Shown here one piece after another: positions 44,390-57,499 of a DNA stretch of 64,000 bases. Position 1 is the first letter of the stretch; each line of letters begins with the position of its first letter. The translations under genes were made by a program, and so were the position numbers. The notes beneath the pieces are model-generated. The model searched no databases. It was not told the DNA's origin and saw only the letters and a list, made by a program, of their open reading frames with translations. Source of the DNA: Maratus speciosus (Eukaryota; Arthropoda; Arachnida; Araneae; Salticidae); assembly GCA_963932465.1 (NCBI GenBank), contig OZ010795.1:523099451-523163450 (forward strand), written 5' to 3'.

Positions 44390-46190
44390 TCGGGTCACCC
44401 GCTAATTAGCGTATTTACTATATTTTCGGAAATTTTATTTATATTTGAAAGGAACTTTGGGCGGCGTATCACATTACAGAAGATTAGACTGATTTGGAAA
44501 TTAGCGATTACTAAAATTATGAATTTTTATAATGAAACACATGAACAAAAGATTTATGAGTATTTATTTTTTACCTCAAATTATTTGACTCTCATACAAA
44601 TAACAATACTTTCAAGGTAGAGGGAAAAACTTTGATTACCATGGTGGCAAATGGAATAATGACATCTATATTTAGCGTTCTACTGCATGGATTTTGACGG
44701 AACTTACACTGTTAAATAGATATCGTTTCAGAAAAGTTTTAAGCTATAACACATCGTTCTACGTAGATTAGTTATTGAATTATGATGGAAAGTTCTGTTA
44801 TTTTGGTCAATAAGGTTACCATTTTATTTCTTGGCGAACTTTATCGTTGATGAAAAAGTGAAACGTGCTATTACACGTCGAATTTAGTATTAGGCATTAA
44901 ATACTTATTTAACAAGTAATTTATAAATGCATTTCAATCTCTTGCATTTGGACACGAAATGTTTTGGTTTGCCAAATAGCGTGCAGCATTCGTCTTTTCG
45001 CACCAAATAATCGAAAATATTATATATTTTACATATTTTCTACTTGGATTCTGCCACTACATTTGACTGATCTTTTTCATAGATGAGTAATTTTATTAGC
45101 ATTTCCTTTTTCAAAATATTTTGAGTATGTCCTTTAAGGAGACCTTCCAAATGAGTAACAATTTTGTTTTTGATTTGTTATTTTTTTTATTTGCCTTTTT
45201 TTTATTATCTAACCCTTACAGAAAAAACTAGCAGATTTTACTTTTGTCGCCAAACAATTTTATTTTAATCCAAAAAGGCGCAAACCTGAGATCAGCCCAG
45301 GGATGTTCACATTATAGGTGATTTTTAAAGCGTAATACAGCATTTTTGAACATTTTTTATATATTCAAATTTAAACTATACAAATAGCAGTTAAAATTAT
45401 AAAAGTGGAGTTAATACTTACATTTTAGTTCAAAAGTCTGCAACCCCCCCCCCCCCCCCACACACACACACATATTGTAAACTATTTTAATTTCAGGCAT
45501 TTAAAATATTTTTCACATATTTCACTACGGAATCATGCGGGTTTGTTTTTTTTTTTCAAACTTGCGACTTTTATAACATCGAACGTAAATCAGCAAATAT
45601 AATCCACCCTTAAAAAAAAAAAAAAAAACATACGGCCAATCTTTTTATAAATGTCTAATGCTTCAAATGTTAAGTACTAAAGATAATTCTTAAGAAAATA
45701 TATGCAATTATGCGTTTTTAATACCACAAAGAAAACATTTTACAATAAAAATTGCTTACTGAAATACATTTTCGATAATCTTTTTAATTCGTCATCCTCT
45801 TTTCATTTTTTTGGCGTATTTTTTCTTCTTTTTTGAAGGTTTTTTTTTAAGATATTGGATTAATTTTCCGTAATGAGGTTACCCGTTAATTAGCGTATTT
45901 ACTGTACCGTTGGATGTTTCTTTTGATATTTGAAAGAGACTCTGGACAGTGAACCCGATTGCAGAATATTACATGAAATTTGTACTTAGTGATTAGTAAA
46001 TTCATGATTTTTCCTTATTACTGAAATTATTGTGTTTCATCATGAAGCAAGCGAACAAAAGAGTTTTTGTTATCATATATTCTTTATCTCAAATTATTTT
46101 ACCTCATAAAAAACAATACTTTCAGTAAAGGGGAAAAACTTTATTATTCCAATGGTGGCAAATGTAATAATATCTGTCGACTTAACATTT
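44390..46190 (+). repeat. Pair of direct repeats (44390-44690 and 45880-46190)
   Basis: The two roughly 300-bp segments share, in order: TAATTAGCGTATTTACT, ATTTGAAAG, ACAAAAGA, CTCAAATTATTT, AACAATACTTTCA, GGGAAAAACTTT and ATGGTGGCAAATG.AATAAT. The intervening 1.2 kb (44691-45879) is AT-rich with a C16-plus-CA tract at about 45446-45474 and no gene. The element class is unknown. Confidence 0.65.
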
Positions 46191-46240
46191 TAGTCTACAT
46201 AGGATAAAACTATCTCAAATTTCTATCATCATAAAGCATA

Positions 46241-46762
46241 TTGTCCTGATGCTGGAAGCCAAAGAGGGAAAACAGTAGTAGTCGATATTCCACAATCGGA
46301 CATTTATTAATAAATATAACATAGCATTCAGTGAGATTGTATTTAAGCTACCAAAATCACATATGCTCAAGCTGAGAGACCTGGAGTTTAAGAACAAGTA
46401 CCCAAAAGTTAACTATTCTAACATTATTCGTATTCAATGGTCAATATTTGTAATCATTGTAATGCTATCTAATTTAATAGTGTCAGATTAAAGAACATTG
46501 TAATTCCTGTTGTCATAATGGCCCCATTTCGCTACTAAAATGCACTGTAAATGATCAACTGAAACTATTGCTTCTTAATAGCTCAAAATTTCTGCAATTC
46601 AGCGGTAATATAATATCGCAATGACGTTCGCATCGTTTTCAGCATTGTGGAAGATATCCCAGGTGAAGGTCCACATTGTTTTAAAATACAACGTCAAATT
46701 CACTTTTGTTTGACTAAAGGTTCGTTTGGAAAAATCGACCAGCGTAGCGGGCGTAGCCTGTT
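46241..46762 (+). mobile_element. Helitron-like family, copy 2 (3' part)
   Basis: Ends AGCGTAGCGGGCGTAGCCTG then TTAG and T, close to the 3' end of the reverse copy at 10523 (which has CTAG). The body matches copy 3 at 47512 in order: GCTGGAAGCCAAAGAG, ACAGTAGTAGT, ATTCCACAATCGGAC, CATTCAGTGAGATTGTATTT and CGTTCGCATCGTTTTCAGCA. No coding sequence. The 5' end is not defined. Confidence 0.6.
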
Positions 46763-47511
46763 AGTATAGGAGAAAATTACCTCAAATTTCGATCAATAAT
46801 TGTCACCTCAAATTGTCCTGACGCACATCCTGAAAGCTATACGTAGCAACAATTAATAGTTATTTTCATGATCTGAGTTATTTACAGAATAAAGAAAAGA
46901 TTAATTTACTCTTAAATATAAAGAAAATAGCAAGCGTATTTGTTTATTCGTGTTATTATGCTCTTTAGAAAAATTCAAAATAATTCGTCGGTCCAAGTAT
47001 TCACCAAAATGCATATTGCTAATTTTTTTTATAACTAACTTTATTTATCATAAAGAATTCTAATTAATGCATGAATATTTATTGGTAAAAGATCTATAAT
47101 GTAGTAGACAAAAATTTGACATTATTTATTGGAACGTAACTTGGAGGGTAATTAACTTTGTTTTGTAATTTACTCTGGTAAGTGTGAACGATATTGTTGC
47201 ATGAGTATTAATGTTTGAAGTCAACTATCACAATGGAATCGATTACGGATGATTAGAAAGATTTTATTGGATGGAAGATGTTTATTTTTCTACAAGATTA
47301 AGACATCTAGTTTTGTCACGCGTTAAAGTTGACATGATTGCAACTGGTCTGCAAAATGAAAATGCAATGAAAATGACGTCATTTTAATTTTATTCAAACA
47401 ATTCAGCTTTAAAAACACACTTTTTTATGTTTCACTTTCCTTTTAAATATGAAAGTTATATACTCTTTTCTTTTCTGCAAATCCTTCAAGACATTTTTTA
47501 CTGTAGTTACT

Positions 47512-48020
47512 CTGCTGGAAGCCAAAGAGTGAAAACAGTAGTAGTAGATATTCCACAATCGGACGTTTATTAATAAATATAACATAGCATTCAGTGAGAT
47601 TGTATTTAAGCTTCCAGAGTCACATATGTCGCGGAGTGTGTGACCAGGGATTCAAGAACTAATAAATGAAAATGAACCACCTGAACATTATTCATGTTCA
47701 ATTGCCAGTCTGTGCAATCATTGTAATGCTCTCTAATTTAGTAGCTTCAGATCAGAGAACATTTTAATTCCCGTTGTCATAACGGTCTCATTTCCCTACA
47801 AAAGTGCATTGTAAATAATCAAATAAAAAACTTGCTTCTTAATAGCTAAATTTTGTACAACACTTAAGAAAATATAATATAGCAATGTCGTTCGCATCGT
47901 TTTCAGCAATGAGGAAGGTCCAGCTGAAGCTCCATATTGTTTAAAATACAAGTTCAATTTCACAATTTCACTTAATCCAAAGCTCATTTGAAAATTTTGA
48001 CAAGCGCATCGGGTATATTA
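47512..48020 (+). mobile_element. Helitron-like family, copy 3 (3' end damaged)
   Basis: Direct copy of 46241-46762 with small indels. The terminal GC-rich block is reduced to AGCGCATCGGG and lacks the final hairpin and TAG. It lies 1.27 kb downstream of copy 2. Confidence 0.6.
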
Positions 48021-50194
48021 TATTTAGATCAATTTTTTCACTCACATATATATATATATGCATGAAATAATAATAAAAAAAGCCTTATGAACAATTCAAA
48101 TTTTAAATAACATCATATTGGGGTGATATATTTTTTAACATATTTTAAAGATTGCATACACTATAATAAAATATACTCTAATCAATTAATCATTATCAAG
48201 ACAAAATACTAAAAATAATTTCATATTTCAAAAACATTTAAAAAAATGAACTATTACATACAAATTAAGTATAAATATTTATAAAATAATGGCAAATGCA
48301 CTTTCATTAGTACATGGACTATTTTCTTTTGCAAACTTTATTATTACACAGTATACATTAAGAATATAAACTTATTGTTCAAAAAGTGATCATTTATTCT
48401 CGATTTATATGTTATAATACTGTAATTAAACATAATTTGGGCTTCTAAATGTTCATGGATTAGAAATATCGAATAACTAATTACTCAAACAATCGAATTG
48501 TATGAACATGCAAACTTATCGTTTTAGAGTGATTCGGCAAGCTAAAATGTGAAATGTGTTCATTTGTAAGATGTTCAATAATACAATGGATTTTTAAAAG
48601 GATTAAACACTTAAGTTGATTCGCCTGAGAATAGATATGCAGCGATATATTTTACTTAAGTAATTTAACTCAAGTGATTACTGAATTCTTTTAATCATAT
48701 ATATATATATACGTTTAAATACTACTGGGTGATTATTTTTTAAAGACATTATAGTGGAAAATAAAGTGGTGATTTTTTTCCCTTACTTCAGGGAGTACCT
48801 TTGAAACAATTAAAAAAATTTAAATTTCCAAAAAAAAAAGTGAATTTATTTTTTGATATTTTGTTAGTTTTAAACTCTTATTCTATTGCAACAGAAAACG
48901 TGCAGATAGCAATTTCGCGGAACATCCTTGTGATTGAATAGATTCTTATGCCATTTGAAAAAAAAAAAAAAAAAACCTCTTTTGGCTAGAAATTTTCATG
49001 AAAATTTGAATTAAGGTTTCGAAATTTTTTCGTTTTGAGTCTAAAAGAGCATAAGTAAAATATCCGTTTCGAATGCGAAAAAGTACTATACTATGCAGCA
49101 CAGTTGAGGAACCTTCCTTGTGATTTATCAAAAATGCTGGTTTATATAATAGGTTTTCCAACAATTTTTATGTTAGACTGGGGAATTCTCTGTATTTTGG
49201 GAAGAAATGGACAAAATAGACAATTTCGTGTTATAACGAAATAAAATCAAGGAAATATTCGATGTTTTTATGAATTTTTTTTTAGAGTGATTCTTCGTCT
49301 GAGACTGACTGAAAACTAAAATAATGAATTAATTTGTATTTTTTTTTATAATTACTGTTTATTACGTCAAAATAAAAAGTCACAAGAAAAGCAAAACATT
49401 GATAATTTTTATTATAAGTATAGTTAAAAATTATGATACGCTAAACTTTAACTCCTTATGTAATTGTGCCAATAGTGGAAACTTTAATATATTTTTTTTC
49501 TTTTTTCGGAAGATGTGGGCATTGATTTTTGTTTAAGTTAACGGCAACAACAGCGAGTGTTCGATATCTAAATTAACTCTTTTAATATATGACAATGTTT
49601 TAAAATTTCTACTTTAAATGCGTTCTGTTATAAATTTTTTTCGGCGATAATAAAATGCACCAGTATTAGACAAATAAAATCCAATAGTGGACACTTTGGA
49701 GGAATCAAATAAAAATCAAAATGGCTTATTTTAAGTCATTATTATATTAATCACCGTTACAAAGATTAGCCACTGGATCCTTCAACGTTATAGCCCATTA
49801 ATGATTCCGTTAAACTGATTGTCGTAATCATGATTAACCCTTAGTATCGCTGTGTTGCATATCTGTAACATATCCAAAAATCATTTTTTTTTTCAAAGTC
49901 AGTTTTAAAATACCATTTTATTGATTTCTTCTATCTCTCGAAACTGCATTTAAGATAACGTGTTCGTAGACTCTCGTAGAAAATGATGATACTGAGTTAT
50001 TTTTTTTTTTTTAAACCAAAGTTTAATTTCTCGCTTGAGTTGTTACACATGGTCATTACTAAAATACATTTTATTAATTTAGTGAAATTAAAAATGCTGG
50101 AGGCGTCCAGATATAGATTTTTCACGAAGGTAACTTTATACAGCACTTAGCAATTGTGAATTAAAAACTTTACAATATTTATCAGAAACACGAG
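48021..50194. other. AT-rich stretch, no gene seen
   Basis: Short TA microsatellites near 48047-48060 and 48697-48711. No coding frame or repeat match recognised. Confidence 0.45.
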
Positions 50195-50840
50195 GGGGAA
50201 CCCGTCGAATCTCGACGATAGAAAATGTCTTAAAAGGGTCTGCTACATTGATTCGTAATAAAAATTAATTACAATAAAATGTTCACCTTAAATTGGTTAG
50301 TCTAACTCTGAAAACAAATATTATTTTAACCTAAAGCTATGAAAATACTATTTTCATAAACTTCAATCGTTAAAATTATTGAAACAAAAAAAGATGAAGT
50401 CACGAATTGAGGTTCTTATACTTATTATTACGGGATGAAAAATAAACGAAAATGATTTCAATTTGACACAATCATAGAATTTTTTCCCTGTAAAATCTTA
50501 GTATAACGTCGAAACTAACGTAGGCACTTTTCATATCCCTATTCACCTTTTGAAAAATAGTTTAAAATGCTTCATATTATAATAAATGTATTTCCAAACT
50601 TTTGGAGACGTTTGTCAACTAAAACTTTGTACGTGAAAAGGTAAAAAAATTTAGTTTTATGTAAAAAAAAAAAAAAGATGATCGTTTTCTTTTAAATATG
50701 CCGTAATTTTGATTCTCTGAAGCATTTCGTTTAGCGTCTCAGAATCAGCAACAGCAGAATGAAAAATATTGAAATGTAACAGCTTTATGAGGGAAAATGC
50801 GTGATTTAAAACGCGCGACGTCATTTTCTATTCAATAAAA
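50195..50840 (+). repeat. Long AT-rich dispersed repeat, copy C
   Basis: Matches 52080-52860 in order: ACTCGTCAA or GAACCCGTCGAA, then TCGACGA.AGAAAATGT, TTGGTTAGT.TAACTCT, ATTATTTTAACCTAAA, TTCATATCC.TATTCA and CGTCATTTTC. It is shorter than copy B. Confidence 0.6.
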
Positions 50841-50919
50841 GATCAAGTGCGAGTATTACTCGAGCTCAGAGGGTTCCGTACAATAAATATATGATTATTA
50901 ACTGTATTATTAAAAAAAA

Positions 50920-51232
50920 TCCCTGCCGACTCGGCCTAGAGGCGGAAGTAGATTTCGATGTTCAGTACTAATTTCACCAAAAAAAGTAAATCAATATTAC
51001 AGATAAACCAACCCAGATTAACAATTTTATCTGGCCGCTTATGAAGAATTTTTAATTTCATTTTTCTGTAAGAGCTCGTTTTATCAGAATCATATTTAGT
51101 CGGAATTAAAAAAATATATATTTTTCCACATTCAACAACTCGAAATTTTCTGACACATTTTCAGACTCATTTTTAAAAGTAAAAACATGAAACTTGCTGT
51201 CGTAATTTTTTGAAGAGATTTATAGGCGACCT

Positions 51233-51265
<33 letters not shown>

Positions 51266-51720
51266 CGTTCAGTTAATTAGAACTCGATTTATAATTATTT
51301 TCTCAGTACGACCATTTTTTCGTTACGAGCACTATTGCTTCGGGAAATTCGGTTCAAAATGCACACTTTGACAGCACTTTTTGAAACATATACTGTCTTT
51401 ATAAAAAGATGGGCCAATACAGCACATTATATCGTTTCTCAATATGAGAACCTGCCAAATGGATGCGTTTGAGTGCGAAAATGAATTTAAAAATGAGTCA
51501 GAAAATAAGCCGTTTGGATTTGAGTACACCCTTAATACGATAATTATACCGTCAAACCCTATTTTTGTATATTTTTTCTTTTTTTACTGTAAGAGTACAT
51601 CCTATGGAAAACTTGTCAGTATGAAAGTTGTAGATAACATTTAGAAGATGTATAGTAAATTAAAGCGGATTAGATATTTTGTGAATTGGCGAAGTTTGAA
51701 AATTTTTCTTCTTCAACACC
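50920..51720 (-). mobile_element. Helentron-like element, 3' part, reverse orientation
   Basis: On the minus strand it ends CGAAATCTACTT, a GCCGA-G-TCGGC hairpin and AGGGA, followed by a T run (A run 50912-50919 on plus). The body matches the complement of about 26100-26667: TTGGTGAAATTAGTA, CTCTTCAAAAA, TTTTCTGACTCATTTTT and AAATCCAAAC. It is the same family as the outer element at 16919-26667. No 5' stem-loop was found, so it is truncated. Confidence 0.62.
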
Positions 51721-52079
51721 CACCTTTTTAAATGCAGAACGTTAAAAATAACATTTAACTCATTAGAAACAAAAGTTACTTTTAATTCTCATGAGAAAAT
51801 GACATCGAAAAGGATATAAAGAATAACGATTAAGAAAGCGCACCATTTCTCTTTTTTCTTCAACAATGGAAGTAATCCGATTTCCACCATTTTGAATTTC
51901 ATAAAAAGCTTTTAAATATAAATTAAAAAGATAAATGAGAATATAATAGCTAGTGTGGTTACATCTACAAATGAACAGCTTTTCACCTAAAGAAATAATT
52001 ATCTAGATCAATTCAGTAGAAAGCTTAAGCCAGATGACTATAAAAATAGCATTGTTTTTTAAATACATGATGTAGAACT

Positions 52080-54300
52080 CGTCAAATTTCGACGAAAGAA
52101 AATGTGTAAGAAGGAACTGTTTCATTGATTTATAATAAACCTATAAAATTAGTTTCAATAAAAAATGCATCTTATATTGGTTAGTGTAACTCTCAAACAA
52201 CAATTATTTTAACCTAAATTTAACAAAATTCTATTTCTATAAATCTTGGTTGTGCTAATTATTAAAATTAAACTTTAATCGTATATTTAATCTGTAAAAT
52301 AAAATAAAGATAATTTATTATGAGGACGTTATAAATTGAGGCTCTTATCCTTGGTATTTCTGAATGAAAACATCAAAATTTATTCCACGATGACACGATC
52401 ATCGAATTTTTTCACCGTGAAATCTAAATCAGACAACATTTTCACCTTCTCAAAATTTACATACGCACCTTTCATATCCGTATTCAACATTTTTAAAATG
52501 GTACTTTAATTTGATCATTTTAATATCATTACAAATCGAAACTTGAAGTCACTATTGTCAGCAACAACTTTGCCTGTGAAAAGTCGCACTCTTAATTTCA
52601 GATTCTAATATCAGTACCGGAGAGAAAAAAAATACAATAATTTATGTTGTTTAGACTCTTTTGTGTTACAATGTTTAGTTTTATTTTAGAAAATTGATCG
52701 TTTCTTTTAAATATGACGTCATTTTCACTTACTTAAGAATTTTGCCCAGTGTCTCAAACTTCAGTATATATTCATCAGTACATATGCAGAAGAAAAAACG
52801 TATGGAAATTTTCTGAGGGAAAAATGCAGGTTTTCACAAGCAGTACGTCATTTTCCGTTTAAAATATTTTGATGCAGCATGTCCCTAATGGAATTTTTGC
52901 GACACTAAACCCTACACAACAGTATTTAAAACAACATATTATAAGATTAGATCTTATCGTAAAATAGCATTCTGAGATAATAATAAATAGAATTCAGAAT
53001 GAAAAGATAAATAAACTTAATTATTTCTCTGTTCTCTACAGTAATCACTATCTGCAATAATATCTAATTATCATCATTTTGAAGAAATTTCATATTAAAA
53101 AAATAAATATAATATAATAGAAAAATGGGGACATTAAGAAAAAATAGCTAGTGCGCGCGCAACTACAAATGAACGGTTTTTAGGGAAAAAAATATTATTA
53201 AAATTGGTTCAGTAAAAGCTCAGGGCAGATGGCTAAAATATATAGATTATATAAAATTATGAAAAATAAAATTAAGCAAATTATATTATTTTGGTAAAAT
53301 TATAGTAGAATGTCTTGAAGAATAGCAATAAAAATTTATTAGGCCAGAGAATTTTTTATAAAAATTTGGGGAACCCAATATTATTTTAAACCTCAAATTA
53401 TTGCCAATATCTGCTTTGTTCGTTTGTCTAACTCGACGAAGCGAATTCATCCATGCAAGAATGATCAGGTTCTGTAATATAAATCGTTATTTTTTGGACA
53501 AAGACTTCCGATCTGAGCATGCACACTGTATGACACTGCTCTTCTATAAAGAAGGGCTACATTTTTGTAAAACATTGTGTTTTATCTGTCTTTGATTTCA
53601 ATTATGTTAGTTTCAAAAATGAAGTATTTTCACCTGTGAAGAATTTCAAAGCAGCTGAGATGAAATGACGCAGTTCTACAAAACATATTTCAGTTTTATG
53701 AATTAAAATGCACTCTTTTTTATATAAAATGACGTCATTTGCATCCGCTAAAGCATCCCACTTTTACGATTCAATCTTAAACATATCTAAATAAGTTGGC
53801 ATATGACATTATTTTCGTGGAAATAACAGCTCCATGTTTTATCAGAAATATAACTACAAGTGATTGATAAAAATCCATTCTTTGAGCTTTCTGACAGTAT
53901 TAAGTAAATTCGGACAAAATAAGTCACACAAATATTCTTTAAAATAAATTTTTGTAAATAGAAAGTGATGTATCGCTTGAAAAATAAGTTTGCAACAAAC
54001 TAAAAATCATTTAATTGATAAATAGAAAATAAATAAAGCCAAAATTCACCCAGTTTTATAACAAATGAAATTTTTCACATAGCACGAAAGTTAATTTCAT
54101 TTTTTTTTCAGTTTTTATGAAAAAATAGCAACAAACAATAGATTACTCACAGTAATCTATTTTTTTTTCATTTACTTTTAACAGAAATGAAGTGCTTCAA
54201 TTGCCAAAGTTAAAAATTGGTGTTAAAGTCTATAAATAATTAATATCTCAAAAAAATTTGAGATACAGCTTTCAAGCAAATTGCATTTAAAGATAAGTTT
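52080..54300 (+). repeat. Long AT-rich dispersed repeat, copy B (longest uninterrupted)
   Basis: About 2.2 kb. The first part matches copy C (50195-50840) and the rest copy A (6810-7481 and 9043-10200). It is the reference for the insertion-free state of copy A: flanks of the Helitron-like element and the palindromic MITE meet here near 53236-53243. Two TGACGTCA palindromes are shared with copy A. No conserved frame. Confidence 0.7.
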
Positions 54301-54404
54301 TTAAGATATATGTAATTTTCTTTTTGTTACAGATATGAAAAAAGCACATTTTTACCAATTAAGTTTTATTTTTATGTTATGTTTTGTTTTTAATATTTTG
54401 TACA

Positions 54405-54478
54405 TGCTTGATGATGTATCGATAGGTGATGATATGATGTATTGAATTGTGTATTGATATGTATTGATGTATGATAAG
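54405..54478 (+). repeat. Short GATGTATTGAT minisatellite
   Basis: Irregular repeats of TGATGATGTAT and TGTATTGATATG over about 75 bp. Confidence 0.6.
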
Positions 54479-54524
54479 TAAATTTAAAGATAGCGTGCAT
54501 TCTAAGTACTAACTTACATTCTAA

Positions 54525-55240
54525 GTACATACCAAATTTCAAAATCTATCTCAAGTTGTTCGGTAGATAGAGTGTTTAAAATCGTGGATTAATGACATCA
54601 TAAACTTTAAATGTTCTATGACTAAAATGCGTAAAAGAAACATTCTTATAACTCCAAAAATGATAATTGTAATGACTAACAGTTTGTTGCTTCGGATTAA
54701 GCGTCTTATTTTGAATTAAAATATAACTCTGAACTGAAATTTGAATGAAATACAGGGTCAAGTTAAATCAAAGATTGTCGAAAATATTATTACAAATAGC
54801 TCGGCAACCAATTATCCGATCGACTTCATTTTATATGCAAAATTTACTATTTTATATTGCTTTTATATTCATTCCTTAAAAGTAACAATTAAAAAAAAAT
54901 CATATACCTTTTATCAGAATAAATATTTCGAGAGACAAAAAAAAAAAAAAAAGTTCTGTATGACCGAGTTTAATGAAATTCAATAGGCTTCTTTTAATTC
55001 TTACATACTAAGTACACACCAAATTTCGAGTCTCTATCTCAATTTTTTGGGGAGATAGAGCGTTTATAGTCACACATACAGACACACAGACAGACAGAAG
55101 GACGACATTTTTTTTTTCGAAAAATATGTTTTTCTGAACCTTCAGTGTCTGACACTTGTAAATCTGTCATTATTTTTCTTTGATTTTTAAAACGCTTGCA
55201 AGAATTACCCTATACTACGTATGACGGATAAGCAAAAATC
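54525..55240 (-). repeat. Inverted copy of the 7.5-8.0 kb element
   Basis: Complement of 7495-8035. Shared on one strand or the other are AGTACACACCAAATTTCGAG, GAGATAGAGCGTTTA, the CAGACAGACAGA run, TTACCCTATACTACGTATGA, TCGGATTAAGCGTCT and AATACAGGGTCA. A diverged partial unit at 54525-54590 (TAAGTACATACCAAATTTC, TAGATAGAGTGTTTA) suggests an internal tandem repeat of about 475 bp. Confidence 0.65.
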
Positions 55241-56225
55241 GATCCTTAAATCTGTTGAAAATATCATTACAGACCTGCAAAATAAAAATCAGGTGAAAAA
55301 TAAATAAAATAAAATACTAGTAGAGTTTTAAATTAGGTGTCTAAAATTTAACTTTTAAAAAATTTTGGCTAAAAAATAATTTAAAGTTTTATTTTGTTTA
55401 GTAATATACTTTTAATTAATATATACATGATAATATCTAAAAGTATTCTTTATTTAAAGTTGATAATAAAAAAAAAAATTGCTTTTTGTACCGATTCTCC
55501 TGAATTATCTTTTGTTTTTAAATCATAAAGTTTTATTATAGCGTTGCATATTAAATTTATATTTTTCATTATTATCATGTAACATTTAATTCGTGTACAT
55601 GTGTATACTTTTATAGAAAAATAAACTTACTCTTAAAACTGAGATCTTAAAAATACTCAAAATATTTTATTTTATAATTCAAAACTTCAAGAAACTTCAA
55701 TTTACCGAAGAAATTTGTTTGTATCAGAATCCTGTTTAACTGAGAGTGACAGTCTGTCATTTCAATTCAAAAGATATTTCTCTAGGAGAATTATTTCAAA
55801 TAACAAGAAAGTCAATAGTATATCAGATTTTACAGCAAAAATGATTTTATGTACCTTGTTTATTTTCTTTTTTAAATTCGAGGCATTTTTGTAAGTAATA
55901 AAAAAAAAAAAAAATGCGAATAGGAGAATTGTGATAATTCTTCAATGTTATTGTCTAAGTATATATTTAAAATATCAAAACATTAATAAATTAACAAAAA
56001 TATTAGTATTATAAGGTTTAAACTGGTTTAAAGTACAAAAGTTTAATAAATTAAATGTAGTCGAAAATCTATGTATGTAAAACGAAAGCTATTTTCAAAC
56101 GGTAATGTAGAGATGTTTAAAAATGTATCACAGAATAATTTTACATATAATGTTTTGTCAAACAATGTCATCTTTAACCCACTGAACACCGCTATATTAA
56201 CCATGTTAAATAAATAAAGTTTATA
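55241..56225. other. AT-rich stretch, no gene seen
   Basis: Nothing recognised apart from short A runs. Confidence 0.45.
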
Positions 56226-56700
56226 TACAGGGTGTCTACGTATATCCTGACCGGCCTTTATTTTCTCAACCGTTGGCCCTAGATGCATACTTACAATTAC
56301 AAAAGTGGTCAAAATTAGGTGCACAGTTAAGACAAAAAACAGCTGGGGGGGTCCGATGAGGTGGGAAGGAAGTTCAATTTTAACTTTGAATTTTTAACTT
56401 TGAAATTTACAATTAGCGAAAACTCTTGACGTGATGGTTAAAAATGAAGGTCATTTACGGATTCAACGGTAAAAAATACATAAAAATAAATTATGAAAAG
56501 TTAAAAACCAAACAATTACATCTATTTTATAAAATCAAATTTTCGCTGGTTTTTTTTCATTTTTTAACTTTAAAATTTACAATTTGAAAAAAAATATTTA
56601 CGTGCTGGTGAAAAACGTGGTAAATTTCGGATTTAGCGGTACAGAGTACATAAGAATCAATTATCAAAAGCTAAAACTGTTAATTTTATTTAACGAAAAT
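56226..56700 (+). repeat. CAGGGTGTC start with two tandem units of about 170 bp
   Basis: ACAGGGTGTCTACGTATATC at 56226 resembles ends of arthropod repeats. Two units then share AACTTT.AAATTTACAATT, TGGTGAAAA or TGGTTAAAA and GCGGTA or ACGGTA, then TACATAA.AAT (about 56398 and 56567). No right end was found. Confidence 0.5.
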
Positions 56701-56939
56701 TCTGTGTTTTTTTCTTCGTATATGTTTATTACAAATTGTATATTTTGCATTAATATGTCAGAATTATTAAAGATTTCAAATTTATATTGCAATGTTAATT
56801 TTACTCTCAACCATTTTTTAAATATATCTGACGAAATTTCTACTAAATTTGTAAATCACCCCTAATTTGCAGCAAAAAATATGATCAACTTTAAATAGTT
56901 ATTACTCGGTCAATTTTAATCGTAGAATAGCGGAATATT

Positions 56940-57378
56940 TTTTTAACTATTATTTTAACACAATCAAACTGATTGGTAAAGTTATCATATGAATTGAATA
57001 TTTCCAACTGAGCAAAAAAATGCCCAGTCTGGGAATCGAACCGGGTTCCTTGGCTTACAAGGGCAATGCTTTACCGTTTAAGTTGATTCGGCCGACAACC
57101 AACCAGCATATTTCCTTCAGAAAACCTTAGTAACATCTGGTCTGTCATGTAGATATCTCAACAGAATAAACCTCGGGTGAAGGAATTCAATATAAAAGAT
57201 GGATACGTAGATGAACTATTATTTTAACACAACCAAGCTGATTGGTAAAGTTTTCATACGAATTGAATATTTACAACTGAACGAAAAACATAGCGCTCAG
57301 TTTTTCGCTCAGGTGGAAATATTCAATTCGTATGATAACTTTGCCATTCTGGTTTATTGTGTTAAATTAATAGTTCAT
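56940..57378. repeat. Direct and inverted repeats around a tRNA-like sequence
   Basis: ACTATTATTTTAACACAA through GAATTGAATATTT occurs near 56944 and 57218. Its reverse complement occurs at 57313-57375, so 57212-57378 is a 167-bp fold-back with a loop near 57295. The tRNA-like block is between the two direct copies. Confidence 0.65.
57021..57096 (-). repeat. tRNA-like sequence (Thr-TGT-like), probably a pseudogene or SINE head
   Basis: 76 bases on the minus strand. CCTTGTAAGCC could be an anticodon loop with TGT. CGGTTCGATTCCC is a good B box, and AACTTAAACGGTAAAGC a weak A-box region. The acceptor and T stems have several mismatches, so a working tRNA is unlikely. Confidence 0.5.
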
Positions 57379-57499
57379 CTGTGACTATTTTATTGTGTAC
57401 TATATAGAAATTACCTGTTAATATATGACCATAGTTCGGATCTATATATTCATTGAATTTTTCTTCTTGACAATAGCATAAATTATTATCAATACTGTT

